A stretch of DNA of 64,000 nucleotides from Mesostigma viride. Taxonomy: Eukaryota; Streptophyta; Mesostigmatophyceae; Mesostigmatales; Mesostigmataceae. Position 1 is the first letter of the stretch. The number at the start of each line of letters is the position of its first letter. The notes under the pieces were generated by a model that searched no databases, was not told the DNA's origin, and saw only the letters and a program-made list of their open reading frames with translations. The translations under genes were made by a program, and so were the position numbers. This document shows, in pieces, positions 1-10,213 of this stretch. The stretch spans positions 1,571,586-1,635,585 of the forward strand of contig RPFO01000645.1 of assembly GCA_009746045.1 (NCBI GenBank). Direction: 5' to 3'.

Positions 1-980
1 AGACACACACAGACACACACAGACACACACAGACACACACAGACACACACAGACACACACAGACACACACAGACACACACAGACACACACAGACACACAC
101 AGACACACACAGACACACACAGACACACACAGACACACACAGACACACACAGACACACACAGACACACACAGACACACACAGACACACACAGACACACAC
201 AGACACACACAGACACACACAGACACACACAGACACACACAGACACACACAGACACACACAGACACACACAGACACACACAGACACACACAGACACACAC
301 AGACACACACAGACACACACAGACACACACAGACACACACAGACACACACAGACACACACAGACACACACAGACACACACAGACACACACAGACACACAC
401 AGACACACACAGACACACACAGACACACACAGACACACACAGACACACACAGACACACACAGACACACACAGACACACACAGACACACACAGACACACAC
501 AGACACACACAGACACACACAGACACACACAGACACACACAGACACACACAGACACACACAGACACACACAGACACACACAGACACACACAGACACACAC
601 AGACACACACAGACACACACAGACACACACAGACACACACAGACACACACAGACACACACAGACACACACAGACACACACAGACACACACAGACACACAC
701 AGACACACACAGACACACACAGACACACACAGACACACACAGACACACACAGACACACACAGACACACACAGACACACACAGACACACACAGACACACAC
801 AGACACACACAGACACACACAGACACACACAGACACACACAGACACACACAGACACACACAGACACACACAGACACACACAGACACACACAGACACACAC
901 AGACACACACAGACACACACAGACACACACAGACACACACAGACACACACAGACACACACAGACACACACAGACACACAA
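1..980. repeat. 10-bp satellite, about 98 copies
   Basis: The unit [12 protein letters not shown] repeated head to tail about 98 times with no visible variant until the last copy, and the array starts at the window edge, so its true length is unknown. It is not a telomere-type repeat. The strand shown is purely A, G and C with an alternating CA core. Such homogeneity implies recent expansion or an assembly-collapsed or extended array. Confidence 0.98.
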
Positions 981-1357
981 GCACGTATCATACAGTGCCG
1001 GTCATTGCCGCCATCCGGACATAATCAAGGGTTAAAGGACACCAGGATCATGAATAATCACTACTGGCACACGCACCGGCCATGACTAGTCACCACGGGC
1101 ACACGCACCGGCCATGACTAGTCACCACGGGCACACGAACCGGTACGGGATCTTCTCGCGGGTGGCGTAGCGGTGCACCTCCAGCAGTGTCGCCTGCATA
1201 TCCGGCAGCCCCGGCTCGTGCACGTAGTAGTAGTAGGCGCCCTGCACACGCATGCAAGAACAGCAGCCACAGGAAGACGGAAGCAGAGGTGCGGTTTGCG
1301 CTGGTATAGAGTAGAGTAATAAAGCATACTTAGTTCTTAGAATTTAGTAATAGAGTA
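981..1357. other. Intergenic, with a short 32-bp tandem repeat
   Basis: No supported gene. From about 1066 to 1138 a 32-bp unit beginning ggcacacgcaccgg is present slightly more than two times. The 69-codon minus-strand reading frame here has no recognisable features and I do not call it. Confidence 0.6.
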
Positions 1358-1682
1358 CAGTCATTACCGCGTTAAGTTGCGTTTCTTAAGGCTGCGTTAC
1401 CGCGTTAAGTTGCGACGCCGGTAAGTTCGGCGCCGTATACCTCACCGCCCACCTTTCGGTAGTTATCTGGCCGGAAAAATGGACTTCGGGCGACTTGATG
1501 CTGCAGCTGGACGGGGCTTGACGAGAGCTGTCGATTGCCGTATAGAAGTCCGTCAGAGGAGAGGGTGGGCTGCTAGCCTAATTCTATCGTTAAGGTTACA
1601 TACCCGCGTTAAGTTGCGTTACCGCGTTAAGTCGCGACGCCAAGTTTTAGGCGGCGATCGCAACTTAACGCGGTAATGACTG
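1358..1682. mobile_element. Non-autonomous mariner-type TIR element (MITE), 325 bp
   Basis: The ends are perfect inverted repeats of at least 23 bp (1358-1380 and 1660-1682) beginning CAGTCATTACCGCG, flanked on both sides by TA (1356-1357 and 1683-1684). CAGT termini plus a TA duplication are the hallmarks of the Tc1/mariner superfamily. Inside, a second copy of the terminal motif occurs near 1396-1415 and again near 1618-1640. No transposase is encoded, so it would depend on a transposase elsewhere. A longer relative lies at 53507-54255. Confidence 0.8.
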
Positions 1683-1960
1683 TACAGTTTGATGCTGGTA
1701 TATAGTAGCCATAGCAGGCGCCCAGCACCCGCACCATGTTTAGAGAAAGAGCATCCACACGAATGTGCATGCGGCCGCACAGCGTTCACGGGAGCATGCA
1801 AGCTAAGGTGGCGTCACTTAGCACTGCCATGTGCTCGCATGCCCTACGTTCTGGTCAGGGTAACAGCATCAAGGCAAGGCGCAGCTACAAACCAGGGTGC
1901 ATATCGTCGCCCATGCTACCGAACAGCCTGGGGGGCAGGCAGACAGCGCATAGATAGCAA

Positions 1961-3283
1961 TTAACTATCAATAGCTTTCTCTGAAGCTAGATGAGTTGTC
2001 CAGTTAAAAATTCCCATGCTGCCCCAATCAGCTCTCTTCGAAAGAACGGAAGGCCCAGCATGCCGGCCAGGGACAGTCACTGTCCTTACGTTGTCGGTGC
2101 TGTGCCCTAGCGCCTGAAACGCCATGCCCCCATCACTCACGTTGTCGGTGCTGTGCCCTAGCGCCTGCAACGCCATGCCCCCATCACTCACGTTGTCGGT
2201 GCTGTACCCTAACGCCTGCAACGCCATGCCCCCATCACTCATGTTGTCGGTGCTGTACCCAAGCGCCTGCAACACCATGCCCCCATTACTCATGTTGTCG
2301 GTGCTGTACCCTAGCGCCTGCAACACCATGCCCCCATCACTCATGTTGTCCGTGCTGTACCCTGGCGTCCACAACGCCATGCCCTCATTACTCACGTTGT
2401 CCGTGCTGTACCCTAGCGTCTGCAACGTCATGTCCCCATTCGGCCGCCGCGTGCCGTACGCGCGCATCATGGTCTCCCCCCACGCAAGCACGGTGGGCAC
2501 CACGCCCCGGCCGCCGACGTGCAGCGCTGTCTCCACCGTGTACCCTGCCGGCAAGTCACACAACGTGCCCATGGGGCCGTAGCCAAGCTCTCCGGACTCA
2601 GAGGAGGTGACGGACGCTGTCATAAACTCGTTATAGGGCGACAGCATGCCGCTCACAAGGCCGTCGCCCTGGAAAAGGATGATGGGGCCCGCTTCCACGC
2701 CCGAGGGCAGGGGATCCAACGGCTCCTGCTCGCCACCGCTGAAGTGGCCGCCGGTCTGGTTGTGCATGAACACGCCCGCAAATGTGAAGAAGCCCAGGCG
2801 CGGTCGGTTGACATGGGGCTCGGAGGCATCATGCCCGGGGGTGCCATCCCTGCGCCGGAAGCGTGGGTAGAGGCTGCGCACTTCATCTTGGCCCAGGTCG
2901 GCGCAACCGGCGGCTCCGCTCGGGTACGACTGGGAGAAGACGAGCAGGGGCACGTCAACGTAGCGACGCACAGAAGTGACGAAATGCGGGCCACTTGGAG
3001 TCCAATGGCTGGCATGCCAGGACGTCTTCCAAGCTACATATCGCCCCACGGAATCCTCCCCCAGCTCGCCCTCATCAGAATGGTCGAGAGCCTCGAGGTG
3101 TCCCGAGTCCGCATCTGCCCACCTCCCAAACAGGTGGACGCGTGGCCTCATGAGCTCTAACCAACACTGCCCATCGACTTTGACACAACGCTGGGCGATT
3201 TCCAATTCCACCGCTAGGCATGGCGTCAAGTACCAAACGACATATGCCAGGACGGCAGTTAATCGAGACACGGTAGTAATCAT
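1961..3283 (-). CDS. Putative secreted protein with C-terminal GYSTDN repeats
   Basis: The minus-strand ORF is 440 codons. The N-terminus (about residues 1-24) is a hydrophobic stretch ending in a small-residue cleavage-like site, so secretion or ER entry is likely. The middle (about 165-290) has conserved-looking blocks such as RLGFFTFAGVF, ESGELGYGPMGTL and LAWGETMM. From memory these resemble an uncharacterised eukaryotic family with a GY(W/S)TDNGAYYY motif, perhaps glycosidase-related; that link is weak. From about residue 290 the GYSTDN motif is repeated seven times in 17-residue units encoded by a 51-bp minisatellite, after which the ORF ends in about 40 unrelated residues. A normal C-terminus seems to have been lost or to lie in unrecognised exons. 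I do not assign a function. Confidence 0.5.
   Translation of the reverse strand: MITTVSRLTAVLAYVVWYLTPCLAVELEIAQRCVKVDGQCWLELMRPRVHLFGRWADADSGHLEALDHSDEGELGEDSVGRYVAWKTSWHASHWTPSGPHFVTSVRRYVDVPLLVFSQSYPSGAAGCADLGQDEVRSLYPRFRRRDGTPGHDASEPHVNRPRLGFFTFAGVFMHNQTGGHFSGGEQEPLDPLPSGVEAGPIILFQGDGLVSGMLSPYNEFMTASVTSSESGELGYGPMGTLCDLPAGYTVETALHVGGRGVVPTVLAWGETMMRAYGTRRPNGDMTLQTLGYSTDNVSNEGMALWTPGYSTDNMSDGGMVLQALGYSTDNMSNGGMVLQALGYSTDNMSDGGMALQALGYSTDNVSDGGMALQALGHSTDNVSDGGMAFQALGHSTDNVRTVTVPGRHAGPSVLSKRADWGSMGIFNWTTHLASEKAIDS
2085..2440 (-). repeat. 51-bp coding minisatellite
   Basis: Seven imperfect 51-bp units read in frame on the minus strand as a 17-residue repeat around G(Y/H)STDN(V/M)S. The unit length is a multiple of three, so copy-number change keeps the frame. 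It lies at the C-terminal end of the putative secreted protein. Confidence 0.85.
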
Positions 3284-4337
3284 ATTTGCTCGTGTTCCTA
3301 CCTCGCCTGTCCCAATCGTCCAGCAGAAAACATGGAATTACATGCACTGAGCACAATCAAGTCGTGAGAGTTGACAATTAAGTTGCTTAAATCTTTTCGG
3401 CGAGGAAAAAGCGTAATGTAAATCCAGCCGATGTGTATTGTATAGGTCTGCACTACTCGATGATTATCGGATAATGCCGAGAGTATGATGCGCCGCTGCT
3501 CAATTGTCTGCGGTTCCGCTTACAGCACTGTAGATAGAGCGCCGTTGCTCAATTCACTGACAGGAGACCCCTTGCAAAGTAGATCGTGCCCACCAATTGG
3601 GAAAACAACGTCGGATTCTATCTAAATCGGAGATATTCCGTTCTGCCCCCGTTTTCAGTACTAATGCGAAAGTCGTAAGGACATTTTGGTGACACGGGAT
3701 TATCACTACCTTAGGAATGCTCGCAACGTCGAATTATTAGTCGCGTCACGTCAACCCACTGATCCATGGTAGCGGATCCGAAACCTTCCGAGACTACCGA
3801 CATGCGTTTTCCACGTAAAATCGTTTTGGGGGATTCAAATTTACGCCCAACCGTGGCACGTACGTAAGTTCAAGGGCGTTACGAGGCGTTACCCCTGCAG
3901 CCTGGCCTGTGGCCGTACCGCGTGGCGGCATCCCGTGGTGCCAACTGCGTCAACCGGGAACCAGGCCCGCGCACTCGGCATCAGGCTCGGGAGTCGGGAG
4001 TCGGGTGTCACACCATAGGACGGCTGATGTAAACGGGTCGCGCAAGACGCGTACGGGGCCAAGACTACCGTCGGATCGCCAACGGACGGTCTTGGCTTAC
4101 TCCCGATTGCCGGAAATCGGAATCGGATGCAATGGGATCGGTGCCCGAGGGAGAACCGCAAACCCGAGACCGGGGCGGATCCTCCATAGCCCCTTCATCG
4201 GCTCTGCTGCACCGCCGCAGATCACGTGACCTCCCAGTAGGTCAGCAGGCCTTGGTCGATATGGAGGTACATTGTCGTCAGAGGTACATGTAATTACGTA
4301 CCGGTGATTGCGATAATTGCAGTTCATAGTGGCCGCT
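3284..4337. other. Intergenic region, no gene supported
   Basis: Lies between two divergently transcribed genes, so it should hold both promoters. I see no tandem repeats, no LINE-related sequence and no convincing ORF. The short frames near 3889-4229 are antisense to each other and have no family features. Confidence 0.5.
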
Positions 4338-7300
4338 ATGGAGGACGTCAGAGTACCAATCAATGCAGAGGACCCGGAAGGCTGGTTTGATTTGCCACCA
4401 GGTGGTAAAGCTGCGAAAAGCTCCGTATGGAAGTACTTCGCACGGCTGAAGAAGGACAGTGGTGCTCGAGCCGGCGCGAAATGCATGATTGTCGGCTGTG
4501 ACGCCCCATGGCTGTCCTACAGTAATAAAGCCGGCAATGGCTCGACTGGCAACCTTCACAAGCACCTCAAATTGCGGCACCCACTTGCACATGACCACGT
4601 CAAGGAACGAGCTGTGCAAAATCTAAACATCCGTGGTCCGGCACCGCCCGCCGCCGGGCCGCCACCTCGCATCATGCAGCCAGGATTGCCACGCGCTCCT
4701 ACACCACGAAGCGGGCGGGGGGCAGGGAAGCAGCAGCAGCAACAACAGCAGCAACAGCAGCAGCATCTCTCGATGGGTGGAATCGGGAACCCGCTCGCGC
4801 TGTCCATCATACCGATCGCCGCGCCAGGATCCTCCATATCCCCCATCATGCACGCCGACCCCGTGGCTCGCTCCCTCGCGTTCTGGATGTGCATGGACCT
4901 GCTCCCCTTACGCCTGGCGGAGAGCAAGCCCTTCCGCTCCTTCTGCTCCCTGCTCCGCCCCGGCGTGGACATCCCGACCCGCTCGGCCGTCGAGTTCAGC
5001 GTCGACACGCTGTTCGAGGAGGGCAAGGCGCGCATCCGTTCCGAAATCGCAGCCGTGAGGGAGCGCGTCCGCTACGGCCCCTGCCTGGCGGCGATGGCGG
5101 ACGCATGGACCTCCCCCGCAACTGGACGCGTGTACAACACCTTCTGCCTGAGCTACGTCCGGGACGGCAAGCTGGTGACGCGTGCGCTCTGGTGCGGGCG
5201 CGCGCGCGACCTGACTGCGGGCGAGCCGGCCCAGCCGGGGCTGAATCAGCCCACCCCCAGCCTGGTCTCGCTCTACGAGAAGCTGTGCCACGAGTTTGTG
5301 GAACTCAAGGAGGGCGAGTCGATCGGTGACGTCCTGCGCGTCGCCACCGTGGACGACGCGGTCATGGCCAAGGTGGTCGCCGAGGGGGGCTGCGGCGTGG
5401 ACCTGGAGCTGTGCGCGGCGCAGCAGGTCGGATCCTGCGTGACCTCCGCGCTGGGGCTTCTCGCCGCTGACCTCACCAGCATGGGCGGGAACACCACCGC
5501 ATCTTCCGCGGGAGCTGCGGACAATAAGCAGGCCTGCGGGGGTGCTAAGGGAGCGGTCGCGCCAGGCATGCCTCTGGGGGCTGACAAGCAGCCGCCACGT
5601 GGCGCGTCGGCCAACAAGGAGGGCATGGTCGGGTCATCGACCACAGGCGATGGGGCACATGCAACGGGGATGCATCATGCGGACGCCAGTGGTCAGCTTC
5701 ATAATGGCTCCCTTGCCTGCTGCCCGCCTCCCCCCCCCGTGTCGCTGCGGGATCTGTTGTCCAGGTGTCGCGATGTGGTGGCGGCATTCCACGCGTCGCC
5801 CTTGGACCGTGCGCGGTTGCGGGATATCCTCCTCTCGGCGGGGACGCCGTCATCCTCGTCGATGATGCGCGAGCTGCACAAGGACGGGGACGATGAGGGG
5901 GGGGCGGGGGGGGCGCGCGAGGGGACCCACATGCATGAGCAAGGGGGGGCAGATGCGGGTATTAGCGTGCATGGGGGAGCAGGTGGGGGCGGAGGCAGCG
6001 GGGGGCAAGGGGGACCCACCCATCGGGGGGGAGGTGCAGACGGGGAGGGTAATGGCGGCGGGGGTGTGCTCGAGTACACAAGTCGCATGCCACGGGAGTC
6101 GGACTCCCACCTGAGTGGTTTCGCGATGCTGCAGGCGTTAGCAGAACAGCGGGGGGCGTTGCTGCAGTTCTGGGAACAGTACAGCCCGGCGGTCGCACAG
6201 GCGCATGCACACACCGCGCACACACATGTCCACCACCCGCAACCCCATCCGCCAGAATCGCAATCGCAACAACAGCCACAGCAGCCACATCACCCACAAC
6301 CAATCCACGCGCAACCCCATCCCCAGCCACCCCAGGACCCGAACGCACCCCGGGATGCTGGAGTCGTGCCCGTGACCGGCCCAGAGCACCAGGGCGCGCC
6401 AGGTGGCAGCCTCCCGAGCAGCGTGGCGCTGGACGGCGGCGCGTGGAGTGCCTGCCCCCCCCTGAGTGCGTCGGAGATGAATGTGATCCGCGACCTGGAG
6501 GCCATCACAAGGCCGTTCGGGTACCTGCTGCGGCTGCTGGAAGGAGGAGGGGACAGGGGGGGAGAGCGGTCCGAATCTACTGGCACTAGCAGCCACACGC
6601 CACAACATCCCCACGGCCACCACCCGGGCATGGGCGGCGCAGGGGCTAGCGCGGGCGGTGACATGGAGCAGCCGTTATCAGAGCAGGTCACGGGTGCCAG
6701 CATCACCGTCACGGTCGCGCAGGCGCTATCCAAGGTGCGCCGGCTGCAGGCGTTCCTGGCACGCCCGCAGGTGAACGTGCTGTCCGCGTGGGGCTGCGAG
6801 CGTCAGGAGCTGCCGTGCGAGGCGCTGACGCCCGAGGTGCGCGAGGTGCAGGCCGCGCTGCAGGTGGGCTTGGCCGCGCGTTTCGGGTCGGGACCCTCCG
6901 CCGATGGCCTCTCGGGCGTATGGCAGCTGGCGTGTGTGCTCGACCCACGGGTCAAGGGGGCCGCGCCAGAGTCGGCCTGGGAGCTTTTACGGATGGAGGA
7001 ATTGAGGGCGCGTCGTGCAGGGGTGGGCGTGATGGGGCACGGGGTGCCGGGGGGGGATATGTCAGGGATCGGCCCAGGGGGGTACATGGGGTCCCTGGTG
7101 CACGGCACCGGGCACGGCGGCATGGCGATGAGCTCTCTGGTGGCGGGCGTTAGTGGCAAGCTTGATGACCCCTCGAGTGGCGTCATGGGCATGGGTGGTA
7201 TGGGGGCCATGGGCATGCGGCAGCACTTGCAGCCGCACCATCACCACAACATGAGCCATCACCACCACCAGGGTCACCACCACCAACATGGGGTGGCTGG

Positions 7301-8057
7301 TGGCATGGGGGCGGCGGCGGGACAGGTGGCCGGGCTAGAGGAGCCGCTGGTCAAGCGGGTCAAGCGCGACGCTAGCGACCCGCGCATGCTGTTTGACGAC
7401 GAGGAGCTGGAAGGGCCAGGGGGCCGGCTTGGGCACGAGGAGGTCGACGAGACGGCGCTCTACCGCGCCATGCCGCGTGCTGGCAACCGCGTGGACGCGC
7501 TCAAGTGGTGGGAGGAACACGAGGGCTCCCTTCCCGTTCTCTCGGTCGTGGCCGGCGTGTACCTGCCCGTCATGGCCACCGCGTGCATCGGGAAGCATCT
7601 TTTCGGGGGGCGGGGGGATCCGGACGCAGCGGCGGCGATGCAGGACCTGATGGACAAGGAGGTGAGCCATATGATGGCCAGCACGGCAGCACACCACGTG
7701 GGGGGGATAATGGGCGCGGCAAATGATGCGGGTGCCATGGGTGTGGGGGACATGGGCGGCACGGCTGTGGCGGCGGCGACAGAAGATGCGCGGCAGAGCA
7801 TGCTCGCGCGCAAGATGTTGTTCCTACGCCTGAACGCGTCACTGTTCCCCGACTTGTGCGGGGCTCCAGGTTTAGCAGGGGCAGCGGGGTTGGCGGGCCG
7901 AGGGATGGGGATGGACGTGCATCATCATGGCAAGTTGGGGGGCGGGGTTGGCGGCACGGACTTGGAACGGCCGGATTTGAACTTGAACCAGGCAGCCGGA
8001 GCGCAGATGCATCCCCGCTTTGATGTCCCTGGGGTGGAGCACCTGTTTGGAAGTTGA
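4338..8057 (+). CDS. BED zinc finger, hAT-transposase-derived protein (1239 aa)
   Basis: A single intronless ORF; I take the first in-frame ATG (4338). Residues about 27-85 form a BED-type zinc finger (C49, C54, H76, H81). A poly-Q tract follows at about 132-142. The hAT catalytic core is recognisable but interrupted by long Gly/His/Gln/Pro-rich insertions (about 370-760 and 885-1030). Visible pieces are MADAWTSP with D255 (first catalytic Asp position), VATVDDAVMAK (D339/D340), CAAQ at 359-362 where hAT transposases have CxxH, LDPRVKG near 869, an EEVDETALY block near 1034-1042 (Glu position) and the dimerisation motif KWWEEHEGSLPVLS near 1056. The usual TSxxxER(V/L)FS end is changed to ATACIGKHLFG. 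The lost His and ER suggest a domesticated or inactive transposase acting as a DNA-binding protein; a diverged active element is the alternative. Confidence 0.8.
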   Translation: MEDVRVPINAEDPEGWFDLPPGGKAAKSSVWKYFARLKKDSGARAGAKCMIVGCDAPWLSYSNKAGNGSTGNLHKHLKLRHPLAHDHVKERAVQNLNIRGPAPPAAGPPPRIMQPGLPRAPTPRSGRGAGKQQQQQQQQQQQHLSMGGIGNPLALSIIPIAAPGSSISPIMHADPVARSLAFWMCMDLLPLRLAESKPFRSFCSLLRPGVDIPTRSAVEFSVDTLFEEGKARIRSEIAAVRERVRYGPCLAAMADAWTSPATGRVYNTFCLSYVRDGKLVTRALWCGRARDLTAGEPAQPGLNQPTPSLVSLYEKLCHEFVELKEGESIGDVLRVATVDDAVMAKVVAEGGCGVDLELCAAQQVGSCVTSALGLLAADLTSMGGNTTASSAGAADNKQACGGAKGAVAPGMPLGADKQPPRGASANKEGMVGSSTTGDGAHATGMHHADASGQLHNGSLACCPPPPPVSLRDLLSRCRDVVAAFHASPLDRARLRDILLSAGTPSSSSMMRELHKDGDDEGGAGGAREGTHMHEQGGADAGISVHGGAGGGGGSGGQGGPTHRGGGADGEGNGGGGVLEYTSRMPRESDSHLSGFAMLQALAEQRGALLQFWEQYSPAVAQAHAHTAHTHVHHPQPHPPESQSQQQPQQPHHPQPIHAQPHPQPPQDPNAPRDAGVVPVTGPEHQGAPGGSLPSSVALDGGAWSACPPLSASEMNVIRDLEAITRPFGYLLRLLEGGGDRGGERSESTGTSSHTPQHPHGHHPGMGGAGASAGGDMEQPLSEQVTGASITVTVAQALSKVRRLQAFLARPQVNVLSAWGCERQELPCEALTPEVREVQAALQVGLAARFGSGPSADGLSGVWQLACVLDPRVKGAAPESAWELLRMEELRARRAGVGVMGHGVPGGDMSGIGPGGYMGSLVHGTGHGGMAMSSLVAGVSGKLDDPSSGVMGMGGMGAMGMRQHLQPHHHHNMSHHHHQGHHHQHGVAGGMGAAAGQVAGLEEPLVKRVKRDASDPRMLFDDEELEGPGGRLGHEEVDETALYRAMPRAGNRVDALKWWEEHEGSLPVLSVVAGVYLPVMATACIGKHLFGGRGDPDAAAAMQDLMDKEVSHMMASTAAHHVGGIMGAANDAGAMGVGDMGGTAVAAATEDARQSMLARKMLFLRLNASLFPDLCGAPGLAGAAGLAGRGMGMDVHHHGKLGGGVGGTDLERPDLNLNQAAGAQMHPRFDVPGVEHLFGS

Positions 8058-8561
8058 GCGGGTTTGGCCCGCGGTGCTAGTGGCCAGGATGGCCATGACT
8101 TGTACTTTAAGTGCCACACGTGTCAATGAGACAACCAGCTTACTTCCTATGTATAGAAACTATACAATATCAGTGATCGAGACACCTGTAACGTCTTTTG
8201 CCCGCACAGGTTGTGATTGTGCAGCTGAAGCAAAATGTAGTATGTGGTGCCCGGCCTGCATGCACTGCATGCATGGGCCCTGCCACAGCCACAGTGCTCA
8301 TTACTGTTGAGAGCGCTCTATGATCTGTGCATCCATGAGCTGTCAATCAATCATGTATATACAATGATAGAGCCAGCAAACTGCACAGGCTCGACATCGT
8401 GAGAATCTGTACCAAAGGTATTAATGAGTTAATAATTAGTTATGTAATAAACACGTAACTGCGTTACGTTGGTGTCATATATTGATCGCTGTCCGCAGCA
8501 GGTCCGCTTATAGGAGAGGGGCGGGAGGTCACCAGCATCCAGCTGGGGTGGCTGGGATGCG
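8058..8561. other. 3' flank of the hAT-derived gene
   Basis: No gene is supported. It should contain the 3' UTR of the preceding gene. The 96-codon plus-strand frame from 8020 overlaps the end of the upstream coding sequence and is not called. Confidence 0.5.
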
Positions 8562-10213
8562 ATTAATTAATTAATTAATTAATTAATTAGACTCGTGCTC
8601 CCGTTGGGGAGTCACAGAGCATTAACCCCGATGGATGGATGGATGGGTGCAAACAGTCCTACCGGTCTAATCTATCTGCATCGGCTACATACTACATCTA
8701 TCTAACAGCATTCTAACTACAACATCTATCTAGACAGCCGCACGCTGCCGTAGGGGAGCTGTCTGGCGTGCCTCCCACGGGATTGCACACGCGGGCGCTT
8801 CCCCACTGGGGGGGGCTCGTTGTCCTCTATGACCTGGGCCCACTTGGCCTTGTCCATCATCTTCTTCCAAATCACAGAGAGGCCTAGGCCCCCCATGTCC
8901 TCTACTAGCTGTTCTTTGAAGGTGGGGGCCTTGCGGCGTCTAACATCACTGGGCCCTGCCCACGTCAGGAGGTGCCGGCCAGGCTGGGCTGGTCGCAGTC
9001 CTGCGGGGGGGGCACGTGAGGTGTCTACCTGGTTGGTGCGAGCTAGGTGCCCTACTAGCTGCAGGCGTCGCTGCTTAATGGTGCTGGTGATATAGGGCAT
9101 GCCCTGGTACAGGTCCTCATTGCGGACATGAGCAGCATATCCTACTCTGAAAATGGAACGCAGCATGCTGGTGACCGCGCCGTCCAGCTTTCGGGCCAGG
9201 TCGGCGATGAGGGTCCACGTCTCGGCCCCATACGTGAGAACAGGAAGGACGAGGACCTTGAACAGGTCCTGTTTCTCGATCTTGCCCAGGGGCTTGCACC
9301 ACAGGGCCCGGTACTGCATGGCGTAAAGCGTGCCAGGCGAGGGAGATGAGATGGTCCACATCAACCTCACAGCTGGGGAGCAGGCTGCCCAGCAGCTTAA
9401 CCCCGGGTTAACGCGGTCCCGATACAGGCCTCGAGAGCCGTCTAGGAGATAGAGGGGAGGCGGTGAGTTGGTGAGCCCAACCGCCAGGGCCTCTGTCTTC
9501 TTGCTGACCTCAAGCCCCACTGCACGGGCCTCGAGAGCCAGGCAGTCAAGCCATGTCTGCACGTGCCCAATGTCCGCGAAGAGGGTGGTGTCGTCTGCGT
9601 AGATGATGTCTGGGATGCGATGGTGGCCGTCTGCTCCGCTATCTTTGGGACCGGCCTGTGAGGCCAGGGCCTCGGTGTGGGCGGTGATGGCTTCAAGCTA
9701 GCTTCTTCATGAGCACGCCGCACTTGCCCTAGGTAGCTGAGCCACCTGGTTTAGGCGAGAGACAAGTGCAGCGTGCGTCTCAGATGCCTGTGCCACGGTG
9801 TGCATGCAGCGCCGTGAACTGAGGTTGGAAGTTGGAGCTTGTGGGCGACCTTGGTTTCCACATTGGAAACCCGGGCCTCCACCGTGTTGAGCGTCGTGTT
9901 CAGTGAGGTCAGCTTCTCAGCAAACGGCCAGGTCACGTGCTCCTCGATCCAGCACTGCTCGGATGTCATCCTTGCAGAGGGAGGGAGCCGATGTGGCTGC
10001 CGCGGCTGCCCAGGCCGGGCCGCTGGCCGGGTTGCGGAGCTTAGCGACGATGTCGAATATACAGTTAGCTGGAAGAAGCTGCAAAGCTAGGATAGCGAGG
10101 CAGTGGTCTGGCCTGGCGAGGAACGCCTCCAGGTCGTCGGCGTGCATGGGCCCGCAAGGCCCAAAGAGCTTGCGTTCCTGGGCTAAGAACTTGATTATTT
10201 CGGCGCATTCTTG
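8562..10213 (-). mobile_element. LINE-A copy, internally deleted and frameshifted
   Basis: Read on the minus strand, an ORF1-like piece (about 10210-9751, with a coiled-coil-like stretch) is followed directly by the reverse-transcriptase palm and thumb. An IIYADDT catalytic motif lies near 9590 and the C-terminal half at 9562-8726 closely parallels the full-length copy at 31027-34495. The ORF1 C-terminus, endonuclease and N-terminal RT are missing. At least two frameshifts occur around 9250-9420. The 3' end has the hairpin CTCCC-loop-GGGAG (8598-8611) followed by an AATT tail at 8562-8589. It is a dead copy. The 5' limit is uncertain because plus-strand element-B sequence begins at about 10214. 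Confidence 0.75.
8726..9690 (-). pseudogene. Reverse transcriptase fragment (LINE-A ORF2)
   Basis: Residues correspond to the YADD motif through the C-terminal end of ORF2. The stretch LEARAVGLEVSKKTEA and the later QVDTSRAPPAGLR block align by eye with LEARAVGLEISVKTEA and QVDTALGLAGPQR in the full-length element. Two frameshifts disrupt the middle, and no endonuclease or first RT motifs are present. It cannot encode a working enzyme. Confidence 0.75.

Noticed and set aside
1-980. Telomere
   Set aside because: The unit does not match TTAGGG/TTTAGGG-type repeats and the array is not oriented to a chromosome end that can be seen.
5699-6623. Antisense ORFs opposite the hAT-derived gene
   Set aside because: Mirror images of GC-rich low-complexity coding sequence; no independent support.
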